Origin: Aromatoleum bremense | Lineage (GTDB): Bacteria; Pseudomonadota; Gammaproteobacteria; Burkholderiales; Rhodocyclaceae | Direction: 5' to 3' | NCBI RefSeq assembly: GCF_017894365.1 | Contig: NZ_CP059467.1 | Span: 186,001-250,000, forward strand | DNA length: 64,000 bases | Shown here: in pieces, positions 18,555-27,013 of the stretch | Numbering within the stretch: the first letter of the stretch is position 1 | How the letters are laid out: each line of letters opens with the position of its first letter | The notes under the pieces: generated by a model | What the model was told of the DNA's origin: nothing | The model's input: only the letters and a program-made list of their open reading frames with translations | Databases searched by the model: none | Translations under genes and position numbers: made by a program

Positions 18555-19193
18555 TCATGGCCAAGGCAAAAGATGGTGCTCCACCTTCATGCTATGGCCG
18601 GGTCTGCATGTGTGCGTGGAACTAAAGCGAGTGGGCATCCCCGGTAGCGATGGGCGGTCCTGCTCGGCGGTCAGTCCAAGGGTCGCTGTGCGTGCCTTCA
18701 TGACTTTGCGCAGACCACTACGCGCCCTGCCGTTGTCCCCGTTCATGACGTAACCGATCATCGCCGCCATCGGAAGGTCTTTGGAATACTGGCCAGTCAC
18801 GAAGCGCATCAGGCCGTCTTTGACATACGGGACACAAAGGGTACGCACGCGAGCTGCGTATGGCACGTTCAGCCGCTTGCATTCATAGGCCAGATAGACG
18901 TCTTCATCGTCACCTACCGTGAGCACAAAGTCGATGCTGCTCGACAGGGACACGTTGCCGCTGACGTCTTCGACCAGAAGTACATACTGGTATGTGATCC
19001 GACCCGGCACCTTCTTCGTTCGTCTCAGGGCCGTCACGAGATGCTCGGTAATGTGGTCCTCATGCGTCATCGCGCCCTTCTTGGCCTGCAAAGGTCCAAT
19101 GCAGATCGGCCAGGCAGCTTCAATCGCTTCGGACATTTGCTCCCCAAGATCTCGGAAATGAGCAAGCCAAGCATCAGGGCTACCCGCCAGCAT
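18555..19193 (-). CDS. PD-(D/E)xK nuclease-like protein of the methyltransferase operon
   Basis: A 212-aa protein with no family that I recognise outright. The order of residues fits the restriction-endonuclease fold: a helix with E50 (HEDHITEHLVTAL), then D88 in SSSIDFVLTV, then E104-C-K106 in LAYECKRLN. A region that could bind DNA follows (GYVMNGDNGRARSGLRKVM). The start chosen overlaps the methyltransferase 3' end by 14 bases and has AAGGGGGG upstream, so translation is probably coupled. A cognate nuclease for the methyltransferase is the natural reading, but the last 20 residues look atypical and catalysis is not proven. Confidence 0.65.
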   Translation of the reverse strand: MLAGSPDAWLAHFRDLGEQMSEAIEAAWPICIGPLQAKKGAMTHEDHITEHLVTALRRTKKVPGRITYQYVLLVEDVSGNVSLSSSIDFVLTVGDDEDVYLAYECKRLNVPYAARVRTLCVPYVKDGLMRFVTGQYSKDLPMAAMIGYVMNGDNGRARSGLRKVMKARTATLGLTAEQDRPSLPGMPTRFSSTHTCRPGHSMKVEHHLLPWP

Positions 19194-22100
19194 GGACCGC
19201 CCCCCCTTGCCCATGGCGAGCCGCGGCCGCTACGAACTCCGCGGCGATCTGCTCCGCGTCGGCCAATGCTGTGGATCGAAGCCAGTGCCGCAACGCCGTT
19301 GGCTTCACGAGGTACATGTCACGGTCAACGACGAGACGCAGATCAGGTATCAATTGCACGTTGCCAGGCAAAGCGATGGGAAGCTTTGCGGCGATCGACC
19401 CGAGGAAGTCGTTGAACTCGCCAGACGAGTCCTCGGTGTACGGCGCAATCTCATCGCCGATCGTTAGTTTCAACACCGCCACATCTGTGGAGTGCGCTGC
19501 CAACGAGGCTTTGACGGGCACGCGAAAGTGCGGCGAGAGCGCATTGCACAGCATGTCGGCGTAGGCCGCCCGCTGATGCGAGCTGGCCTGCGCCCAAATG
19601 GACTGTAGGCCGGCGTTGCGTCGGGGCTGCATAGCCGGAATGACAGAGTGAATCGTGTCTTCGACGATGGCCACGTCGCTGTCGTCGAGCCCGTAATACT
19701 CGAACACCAGACGGTCGATGACACTTAGCACATCTTGTTGCGAGGTAAGCAATTTCTTCGCGTTCGCCAGCTCCCCATCGATCAGCTCCACCAACCCTCT
19801 TTCCGCATTCAGCGCCTTCGCAGGATCCGGCATGTTCTCAGGGTCGTCGAACGGCAGCTTCAGCAGTTCGCCTTGATGGACCTTGGCTCGATCGGTTCCC
19901 AGATTCGCCGTGTCATGGAAATAGAACCAGGCCGCCAAGCTGCTGTTCAGCACTGCCGTCAGCACCTTGGCTTTGCGTTCCTGACTAAGCGGCACGGCTA
20001 TCGACTGAAGCGAATGCTGAAACACGACATCCTGTTCGCTGAATGCTGCCCGCACCCGGCCTACGGCGCGCTCCACCCCTTGCGGGATCAAGATGTGAGG
20101 ACCGAAGAATCCGGCGTCGAACCCTGCCCGGTGCACGACGGACGTGTGCCAGGGATTGGTCTCTATACGTGGCAGGGCGACTGCCTGGAACTCACTGGCA
20201 TCCAGATAAGGCAGCTGGGTCACGATCTCAGCGGTGGTCGTCTGGTATTCAGCATCGTCCAGGCGGCTCTCCTGCGCGGGCTTGAAGCCCTGCCCGATCA
20301 CCCAGTGCTTGTCCCGGTTGAACTCAACCTTGGAGCGCTTGACGGCCTTGAACTCCTGTATGAACGAGCCCATGGGCGGGATCGTACGAAGGTATTGCAG
20401 CAGTCGCTCTTCGGGCGCCCGCGTCCACAGGCGACGCTTGAACGCGGTGGGATCCTCAGCGACCAGATCGGAGCGAAACGTCAAACGATCGGCGCGCGAC
20501 AGCGTCACCACCCGCTTGAGTCGCAGGTTGAGGTCAGCCTTGGGGACCCAATACTCGAAGCGGTAGGGAGCTTGTTCCTGCTTCTGAGGGCCATACAACA
20601 CGAAGGCGGTTGGGCGCTGCGCTCCATCGAATAGCTGGAAGCATAGATCGGACATGTTGATAATTCGGCGGATTCTGGACCTATGCAGCAACATCCGGCG
20701 CGCGGCTTGGCTCTCGGTGTTGTGCAATATCCCCATGGCAGGCAGCAAAAATGCCACCAGACCGGTTGGCTTGACCTCTTCAAGGGCTTTCCACACGAAT
20801 GCCCATGCAATGTCTTTGGCGGGCGCGAGGTAGCCCTTGGAAGTGGTCCAGCGTTGCGCCGTCGTCAGCTGTCCGGTACGGCCATTCCAAGGCGGATTGC
20901 CGATGATCACGTCAAACTGGTGCGCATCGTTGACGCTGAAGAAGTCCGACCGGGGACGCAGCGTCTTCCCATACAGAGGCGGCAGCAACTTGCCGGCCTC
21001 GATGAGCTTGGGCAAGTCCGAAGGGCTCGATTGCTCAAGGAGTGCGATGTACAGCGAAAACGCCGCGACCCGCACTGCGGAAGAGTTGATGTCTCCCCCA
21101 TGGAGGCGGTTCGCAATGGCCTTCAAGTCGGTCCACGTCGCATGCCGCATCTTCTTGATGTGGCAATGATGTGCGACTAGGCGCTGAAACAACCGCACCA
21201 GGAAGATGCCAGATCCGCAGGCCGGATCGCAGTAGACGCCATTGGCCTTCTGTTCGTTGGTTAGCTCGTCCCACAGTTGGTTGACGACGATATCGGCCAA
21301 GAACATCGGGGTGTAGAAGGCCCCGTCAGCGCTCTTCTTTTCCGCCTCTTCCTTCAGGAATCTGTCGTACACCGCGCTGATGAGTCCGATCGACATGTAT
21401 CGGAAGTCGTAGCCCCAGAACCGAAGCTGGCGGTCGGCCATATTCTCGTGACCATGGCGGAACCGTGCAAGCACGCATAGGTGCTCAGGCTTGAGCTTCG
21501 GTGGAGCATCTTCTTCGGTCTCGAATGCGCAAGGGGCCTTGAAAAGATTTCCGTTGAAAGCGCCGTGCAACCATGTGAACAGCACTTCAAAGGGCTCAGG
21601 ATTTCCGGCCCTGAGCAACTCAAGCAAGGTGGCATAGCGGTCCTGCGAAGCAGCACGAAATACCGCTTCACCGATGATCTGGCGGTCCTCCAAGTAGGCG
21701 ACGAACATGGTTTGCATCAGCAGCGCCTGGGCGGCGTCTGTGCCCAAATCGTCCTTGAGGCTGCGAAACGCCGTCAACAGGTTGGCCAGAAGAACGCTAT
21801 CAACCCGATTGTCCGGATTAAAATAGTCATCGTTCTCATACCAGAATCGGCCAGACTCCGCCGAGTCGAGCAATTCGCGCAGTGCCAAGGCATCGTCGAG
21901 AAGGGAGAGCGTCTTGACTATGCGCAGGTCTTTGTCCCGGCTCTTGTCGCGGTGCAACGGGCGCTGTACCAGCGAGTACGCCGTCAGTTCGTCACTGCGA
22001 ATGACGAGCAGCATGCTCATCAAGCCCTGGTTCCACAGAATCCGATGAAGCTCGTCGATGCGCTCTATGGAAACGAGGGGATCGTTCAGAAAGCCGATCG

Positions 22101-22275
22101 TGGGAACGCCATTGATGCAGCTGACAGCCGAAAGGCCCAACTCATCGAGTGCAAAGCGGATCGCCTCGGCATGCGCGCCAGCGGTGACCTTGCTGCCGGC
22201 CGCATAGAACTCGGGGGGGCGGCGTCGATCGAGCGCCAGAGCCTTCGACCAGCGGGAATCGATGACCGCGCTCAT
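19180..22275 (-). CDS. Large N6-adenine DNA methyltransferase (Eco57I/PglX-like)
   Basis: A 1031-aa protein with the SAM-binding motif I DPACGSG (350-356) and catalytic motif IV NPPW (460-463), which mark gamma-class N6-adenine methyltransferases. The N-terminal 300 residues contain no clear nuclease motif. The region after the catalytic domain (about 600-900) is long enough for target recognition, as in type IIG and BREX PglX enzymes. YTPMFLADIVVNQLWDE just before motif I is typical of this group. The gene follows the small HTH gene by 63 bases and overlaps the next gene. Lower GC and different codon use than the flanks point to transfer. It probably marks self DNA for the accompanying nucleases. 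Confidence 0.9.
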   Translation of the reverse strand: MSAVIDSRWSKALALDRRRPPEFYAAGSKVTAGAHAEAIRFALDELGLSAVSCINGVPTIGFLNDPLVSIERIDELHRILWNQGLMSMLLVIRSDELTAYSLVQRPLHRDKSRDKDLRIVKTLSLLDDALALRELLDSAESGRFWYENDDYFNPDNRVDSVLLANLLTAFRSLKDDLGTDAAQALLMQTMFVAYLEDRQIIGEAVFRAASQDRYATLLELLRAGNPEPFEVLFTWLHGAFNGNLFKAPCAFETEEDAPPKLKPEHLCVLARFRHGHENMADRQLRFWGYDFRYMSIGLISAVYDRFLKEEAEKKSADGAFYTPMFLADIVVNQLWDELTNEQKANGVYCDPACGSGIFLVRLFQRLVAHHCHIKKMRHATWTDLKAIANRLHGGDINSSAVRVAAFSLYIALLEQSSPSDLPKLIEAGKLLPPLYGKTLRPRSDFFSVNDAHQFDVIIGNPPWNGRTGQLTTAQRWTTSKGYLAPAKDIAWAFVWKALEEVKPTGLVAFLLPAMGILHNTESQAARRMLLHRSRIRRIINMSDLCFQLFDGAQRPTAFVLYGPQKQEQAPYRFEYWVPKADLNLRLKRVVTLSRADRLTFRSDLVAEDPTAFKRRLWTRAPEERLLQYLRTIPPMGSFIQEFKAVKRSKVEFNRDKHWVIGQGFKPAQESRLDDAEYQTTTAEIVTQLPYLDASEFQAVALPRIETNPWHTSVVHRAGFDAGFFGPHILIPQGVERAVGRVRAAFSEQDVVFQHSLQSIAVPLSQERKAKVLTAVLNSSLAAWFYFHDTANLGTDRAKVHQGELLKLPFDDPENMPDPAKALNAERGLVELIDGELANAKKLLTSQQDVLSVIDRLVFEYYGLDDSDVAIVEDTIHSVIPAMQPRRNAGLQSIWAQASSHQRAAYADMLCNALSPHFRVPVKASLAAHSTDVAVLKLTIGDEIAPYTEDSSGEFNDFLGSIAAKLPIALPGNVQLIPDLRLVVDRDMYLVKPTALRHWLRSTALADAEQIAAEFVAAAARHGQGGAVHAGG

Positions 22276-22338
22276 GAGCGGAACCGCCGTGGTTGCATCG
22301 GAGCCGTGACGCTGACCGACACCCCAGCGCCCTGGTGC

Positions 22339-22632
22339 TCAGTCATTGGTGAACCCCAGCGTGGTCTGCTTGTCTCCTGCGAACCGTCCGGCGATTGCGC
22401 CGCCGCGCGGCCGCTTCTTGACGGGCTGTACTCGCACCATGACAGGTTTGTAATCGATATGGCGAGCGGACATTTCAGCAAGAAGACTGGCGATCAATGC
22501 GAGATGGATGGGGACTTCGCCCCGCTTCTTATAGTTGGAAACCGAGTTGGGCTGCATGCCAACAAGATCAGCAAAGCGCTTGACACTGAGACCCGCACTG
22601 TTTAGCTCACCAAGAAAATCGTCGTAGGTCAC
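22339..22632 (-). CDS. Small HTH (XRE-like) regulator
   Basis: A 97-aa protein whose first 55 residues form a lambda-repressor-like helix-turn-helix (LSVKRFADLVGMQPNSVSNYKKRGEVP). The C-terminal part is basic. Translation appears to start at a GTG; an AT-rich stretch (22636-22680) immediately upstream is the probable promoter. As the first gene of the methyltransferase operon it probably controls expression in the way controller proteins of restriction-modification systems do, delaying nuclease until methylation is established. That role is inferred from position. Confidence 0.8.
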   Translation of the reverse strand: MTYDDFLGELNSAGLSVKRFADLVGMQPNSVSNYKKRGEVPIHLALIASLLAEMSARHIDYKPVMVRVQPVKKRPRGGAIAGRFAGDKQTTLGFTND

Positions 22633-22822
22633 GGCACGATCGAGTCATTATTTAATGAGACTTTAATACATAAAAACATGAGGCTCAACCAGAAAATGCC
22701 GGCCGCGTACTGCCGGCCACGAGCGGGCACTCAGCAGTCCCGCTCGTGCGACCGCTTCAGGCTGGTGGGGATCATCGGCACCTGCGGACGCGGGAGACCT
22801 CGGCAACCGCCGGTGAGCGGCC

Positions 22823-24280
22823 TCAAAAGCTCCAATCGTGCTTCTCGGAGCGGCGTCGATCCACCTTGTAGGATGTGCGCTGCACCTGGACCCAGTCAAC
22901 GTGATGGACCTCGACGGACGTAGGATCAACCCGCAGCATCGCCTCCCTGAAGTCGTCACTCCAACGAGGAGGGGATTCATGATGCGACAGAAATCCGAAC
23001 ACGTCGTCGTCCTGTTTCGGGGGTGGTGAAGCTGGCGGCGGCACCAGCTCGCTTACCGAGTAGTCGGTCTCCCATCCGTCTTCGGTCCCATACCCTCTGT
23101 GCGCCTTGAACTCGGTCCCTTTCGGGAACTCCATCGCTTCAATCCGCGCCGCCTTATGGAAGAGGACAACGTTGCGGCCCTCTTTCGATTGCGCCGATTG
23201 GAAGATGATCCCGTCGAGGCGCGGCTCGTTTTCCGTTGCCAGGAAGTCAGCGATGGCCTGCGTCGCCAGATAGTCGAACGCTTCATCATCGGGCATGACT
23301 GGCCGTGTGATCCGCAGACCAAGGGATTGCAGGAAAGCAGCGCGCTCGAGTCGGTTCTTCAGGGATGGATCGAAGATGCTTCCCCGGTCATGCACCTTCT
23401 CCAGCGCGGTAAGGTCCAGCAAGCGCAGCGGACGGATGATGACGAACCGGGCGACGGCGGCCTTGCTGCCCACGGGAGGACGCACCTCGGCTATTGCCAC
23501 GCCCGCATCCGTCGCGCCGTAGAATACAGAGATGCCGCGCGCGTTCATCCGGCCTGCACTGGCGAGCCGTGCCGGAGGCGAGCCGAGATGGAGGTCCGGG
23601 CGACACAGTGCTTCTTCGAGCTTCTCGTCCGCTTGGAACACGCGCGCGCGGTAGAGATGATTGAGCGCGAACTGCGGTCCTGCATCGACGACGAGCGGGC
23701 GACCGTCCCTCGTCCTCAGCTTGTCGATGTCACCGAATACCGAGGCAAGATGCGCTGCGGCGGTACGGCTGAAGAAGCGGGCTTCTTTCTTCAATGACTC
23801 CTCGAAGCAGCGCCACTCCTCGTGCCAGACCTGAGAGTTCGGCCCCGTCTCCTCGTAGTATGAGTCGGGGGAGAACTCGGTCTCCTCTCCCATGGCGGCT
23901 GAATCGAAGTCACCGTGCTTGTCGTCGAGGATCGCCAGCACGTCCTTCGCCGCCTGGCGCGAAATGTCGGCTGCACCTTCTATCGCATCAAGGACTGGAT
24001 AGCCGTCACGCTCCCACTCGTAGTCAGACTCCCGGTCAGAGAGCAGACTCTGTTGCCATGCTGTCGGCTGGTCGGAGGTGCGGACGAAGTGGTGCTCGAA
24101 CGCAGTCTCGATCCGGTCGGCGAGGTTCTCGACCGTCCAGCACTGAGCCGTCTCCTCGCAATAGGAACACTCGGCTTCGTCGCCAGTCCGGTGGATCTCT
24201 TGGGAGAGGTAAGATTCGCCGACGCACCCGTAGCAGATACGTTTGGCTTTAAGTTCGTCGCTGTCGTCAGATTGAAGCAT
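22823..24280 (-). CDS. HEPN/RES N-terminal and RES domain protein
   Basis: A 485-aa protein. Residues 1-45 contain two CxxC pairs (CYGC, CSYC), followed by a helical region matching the HEPN/RES N-terminal domain. The RES domain lies in the middle: NHLYRARVFQ, then GRMNARGISVFYGATD, and EVRPP. The arginine, tyrosine and serine/glutamate pattern matches RES family proteins, which are NAD+ phosphorylases or ADP-ribosyl-type toxins. The ATG has a perfect AGGAGGT nine bases upstream; a further upstream ATG lacks one. No dedicated Xre antitoxin adjoins it, although the small HTH gene lies just downstream. NAD+ depletion as a defence output is plausible but inferred. Confidence 0.82.
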   Translation of the reverse strand: MLQSDDSDELKAKRICYGCVGESYLSQEIHRTGDEAECSYCEETAQCWTVENLADRIETAFEHHFVRTSDQPTAWQQSLLSDRESDYEWERDGYPVLDAIEGAADISRQAAKDVLAILDDKHGDFDSAAMGEETEFSPDSYYEETGPNSQVWHEEWRCFEESLKKEARFFSRTAAAHLASVFGDIDKLRTRDGRPLVVDAGPQFALNHLYRARVFQADEKLEEALCRPDLHLGSPPARLASAGRMNARGISVFYGATDAGVAIAEVRPPVGSKAAVARFVIIRPLRLLDLTALEKVHDRGSIFDPSLKNRLERAAFLQSLGLRITRPVMPDDEAFDYLATQAIADFLATENEPRLDGIIFQSAQSKEGRNVVLFHKAARIEAMEFPKGTEFKAHRGYGTEDGWETDYSVSELVPPPASPPPKQDDDVFGFLSHHESPPRWSDDFREAMLRVDPTSVEVHHVDWVQVQRTSYKVDRRRSEKHDWSF

Positions 24281-24779
24281 GAGTGTTGTACCTCCTTCTC
24301 CTCCGCATGTAAGCATACCGGTTAGGGCACATTGAGCGAGAGAGGCGTTTGGCAGTTCAGCAGACTAGCCGACCAATCCGCAAATTTTTTAGCGAAATGA
24401 GCGCATCCGCAATCCGCGATTGATTTTCCATTTTCAGTGGTTCAACGCCACGAGTTTAGTGAACCGAGGACCTGCCGTTCGACGGCGCTGAGCGCCGTGC
24501 GGCCGCTATTGGCTGGATTGCTGACCGACTGTCGGCATGCGCTGTCCGGCTGCTCTGGCCGAGCAGCCGCCGATTGCGCCACCCGCCTTCTGAACGCGTG
24601 CAAGGGTAAATTGGCATCATCGGGAAGTCCGAACATCCCAGGCACCGCGGCGCAAAGTCAAAGTGCGCGAAACCAAGACCCACCGCCCGCCGCAATGAAA
24701 CTGCAACACCCAAGTGCCCCCTGTCCCCAACGCCAGCGACGCTGGCCGCTGACGGATAGGCGCCAGGCCCTAACAGGAA
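24281..24779. other. Gene-free spacer at the island border
   Basis: Nearly 500 bases without a supported gene. The first part is AT-rich (AAATTTTTTAG near 24380) and contains the promoter of the RES gene; the second part returns to high GC. Short open frames on both strands here have no recognisable product. No tRNA, integrase or clear direct repeat that would define an attachment site is visible. Confidence 0.4.
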
Positions 24780-25463
24780 TCAGGAAATGGCAGATTCCGC
24801 CGGCGGCACAACCAGGGCCGCCTGCTGCATCACTTCCAGCAGAGCACCCGGCGGACGGGCGCCGGACACGGGGAAGCGACCGTTGAAGATAAAGAATGGA
24901 ACACCCGGCACCTCGCGGGGATCTGCCGCCTCGTGCTCCCGGTCTCGCTCACAGCCATCCGGCACGGACATGGCGGTCGCCAGCGCCGTCGTATCCACTC
25001 CGCAGTCGGCACCGATCCGCAGCAGAACCCCCGGGTCACCGATGTTCTCGCCATCCATGAAGTAGGCGCTGAACAGGCGGTCGATCAGGATCGCTGTCTG
25101 TTCTTCATTGCCGTGGCGGGACGCGAGGGCGATCAGCCTATGGGCCGAACGGGTGTTCGGCATTACCTGGATGCGGTCGAAAGCGAAGGCGATCTCCGCC
25201 GGGCGGGCGGCTTCCTGCACCTGGGCCCGACGCGCAGCTACCGAAGCCGGGCTGCCCAGGCGGCGCAGGTAGAAAGCCTGATAGGGCAGACCCTCGGGCG
25301 GCGTGTCAGGCAGCAGTTGATGGGACCGCCAGATGATTTCGGTCTGGATATCCGGCCGCAGGCGGTGCAAGGCCGCCAGGGCGGTGTCCAGGTGGCGCTT
25401 GCCGATCAGGCACCAGGGACAGATCAGGTCGAAATGGATTTCGACGGTGAGGACAGGGCTCAT
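24780..25463 (-). CDS. DsbA-family (FrnE-like) oxidoreductase
   Basis: A 227-aa cytoplasmic thioredoxin-fold protein that begins MSPVLTVEIHFDLICPWCLIGKR. The CPWC active site, the central helical insertion and the cis-proline region VPGVPFFIFNGRFPVSGA match the FrnE/DsbA-like family, which includes polyketide-linked and stress-linked oxidoreductases and HCCA isomerases. There is no signal peptide. The start overlaps the stop of the upstream exporter gene by four bases (ATGA), so the two are translationally coupled. The substrate is unknown. Confidence 0.9.
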   Translation of the reverse strand: MSPVLTVEIHFDLICPWCLIGKRHLDTALAALHRLRPDIQTEIIWRSHQLLPDTPPEGLPYQAFYLRRLGSPASVAARRAQVQEAARPAEIAFAFDRIQVMPNTRSAHRLIALASRHGNEEQTAILIDRLFSAYFMDGENIGDPGVLLRIGADCGVDTTALATAMSVPDGCERDREHEAADPREVPGVPFFIFNGRFPVSGARPPGALLEVMQQAALVVPPAESAIS

Positions 25464-26680
25464 GATGTTTCCGAACAGGGCATGGATTCAGGAATCGACC
25501 GGCGTTTTGCCCGTCGCTCCAGCAGCACGGCGAGGCCGCCTGCCAGCGTCAGGACCCCGATCCCGAGCGCCAGGGAAAACAGGGAATCCCACAACAGGGG
25601 GGCGAGCAGGCCGGCCGCCACGGCGGTCATGGCGTACTGCAGGAAGGTCTGGCACGAGGCGGCCACGCCGGCGCTCTGGCGCAGGGGTTCCAGGGCGCCG
25701 CTGACCAGGATGGGCAGGGCGACGGCCAGACCGAAGGAGTAGGTGAAGAGGGGCGCCAAATGGATGATGCCGGCAGGCCACACCCAGGCCGCTGCCAGGT
25801 TTAGGACCGTGGAGGTGCCCACGATGAGATAGGCCGCCGCCAGCGTACCGCCCGCCTGCCAGCGGCGGAGCAGGCGGGGGAACAGCCAGAAGCCGGACGT
25901 CAGGCCGAGGGTGATCGGACCGTAGACCAGGTAGATGTCGGTCCCGTTTCGTCCCAGCAGCCCGACGACGATGGCCGGTGCTGAAACGACATACAGGACC
26001 ATGCTGGTCCAGTTGGCGACGTGGGCCAGGGACAGGCGGACAAAGCGCGGAGTCCGCAGCACCGCCAGGTAGGCCCGCCCCAGCGTCGCCGGCTTCAGGC
26101 TCAGGCGCCTGTCCCGCGGCAGGGTTTCCGGCAGCCAGCGCCAGTAGACGGCGGCAAGGATCAGGACGATAGCGGCCAAGGCCGCGAACACCATGCGCCA
26201 TCCGTAATGGGCGGTCAGCCAGGCGCCCAGGGAAGGCGTCACCAGGAGGCTCGCGGTCTGGATCAGGGTGATCCGGCTGAGAAGGCGCTGGACGTCGGGG
26301 CCCTGGTGCAGATCATGGAGGATGGAACGGCTGAGGACCAGGCCTGCCCCGGCGGCCAGTCCCTGGAGGATGCGCAGGCCCCAGAGTTGTTCGATGCCGG
26401 TGGCAAAGACGCAGGCGGCTGCCGCCAGGCCGAGCAGGAATAGCGAGGCGAAAAGGGTCAGCCGCCGCCCCCAGGCGTCGGCGATGGCGCCGTACCAGAG
26501 GGACGCGAAGGCGCAGGCCACAAAGAACAGCGATATGGTCTGCTGAGTCTGCCAGCTGCTGATGCCGAGATCGGCGCCCATGGCCGGCAGGGCCGGAATG
26601 AGCATGTCCGTGCAAAAGGAATTCAGCAGCGTCATGAAGGCCAGCAGCAGGATGAGTGCTGCCGGCGATGGCAAGTTCAT
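25460..26680 (-). CDS. Bcr/CflA-type MFS drug exporter
   Basis: A 406-aa membrane protein with 12 hydrophobic segments. The loop between helices 2 and 3 (GAIADAWGRRLTLF) is the MFS motif A, and RILQGLAAGAGLVLSRSILHD is typical of the Bcr/CflA branch of DHA1 exporters. It probably exports a drug or a metabolite by proton antiport. The ATG at MNLPSP was chosen; an in-frame GTG 24 bases upstream is possible. It overlaps the DsbA-like gene. The two-gene unit sits between the defence island and the LAL regulator and may have arrived as a separate cassette. Confidence 0.88.
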   Translation of the reverse strand: MNLPSPAALILLLAFMTLLNSFCTDMLIPALPAMGADLGISSWQTQQTISLFFVACAFASLWYGAIADAWGRRLTLFASLFLLGLAAAACVFATGIEQLWGLRILQGLAAGAGLVLSRSILHDLHQGPDVQRLLSRITLIQTASLLVTPSLGAWLTAHYGWRMVFAALAAIVLILAAVYWRWLPETLPRDRRLSLKPATLGRAYLAVLRTPRFVRLSLAHVANWTSMVLYVVSAPAIVVGLLGRNGTDIYLVYGPITLGLTSGFWLFPRLLRRWQAGGTLAAAYLIVGTSTVLNLAAAWVWPAGIIHLAPLFTYSFGLAVALPILVSGALEPLRQSAGVAASCQTFLQYAMTAVAAGLLAPLLWDSLFSLALGIGVLTLAGGLAVLLERRAKRRSIPESMPCSETS

Positions 26681-27009
26681 GTTTTTCCGTTCCGCGCTCA
26701 CCACAGCAATTCCTCAACCCGGGGTCACGGCAGCGATTCGCCATCGCGTCCGGCAGATGGAGCTTGTCCCACAGCCATCCTCTTGACTCCCCCTCGCCTC
26801 AGGGGGGAGCCCCCCCTTCCACCCCTGCGACGCCTTACGAGTGCCAGGCGGAATGCAGCATGCGGGAGACGGCGGATGCTGCATTCCGCGTAGGATGGGT
26901 TGAGCGAAGCGATACCCATCGCTTGGCGATGCATCGCGACTGGCGATAACCATCGCCGATGGCCGCTCAACCAGCGATGATGGGTATCGGCCTGCGGCCT
27001 CAACCCATC
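26681..27009. other. Spacer with a long dispersed inverted repeat
   Basis: No gene is supported. The first part is upstream sequence of the exporter. Most of the remainder is the inverted repeat described at 26890-27013, which reaches the stop codon of the LuxR gene. Confidence 0.5.
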
Positions 27010-27013
27010 CTAC
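26890..27013. repeat. GTAGGATGGGTTGAGC-type inverted repeat
   Basis: The left end reads GTAGGATGGGTTGAGCGAAG and the right end is its inverted form (CCTCAACCCATCCTAC). Between them are repeated GCGATGGTTATCGCC-like motifs that form further hairpins. This is a common dispersed intergenic element of proteobacteria. The right end overlaps the TAG stop codon of the LAL regulator. Confidence 0.65.

Noticed and set aside
17196..22632. DISARM or BREX assignment of the methyltransferase operon
   Set aside because: A PLD-like protein and a large methyltransferase fit parts of DISARM/BREX, but no SNF2/DrmA helicase, DrmB, PglZ or BrxC-like gene is present.
24442..24645. Possible 67-aa minus-strand gene in the island border
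   Set aside because: No ribosome site, no recognisable family and composition like the spacer.
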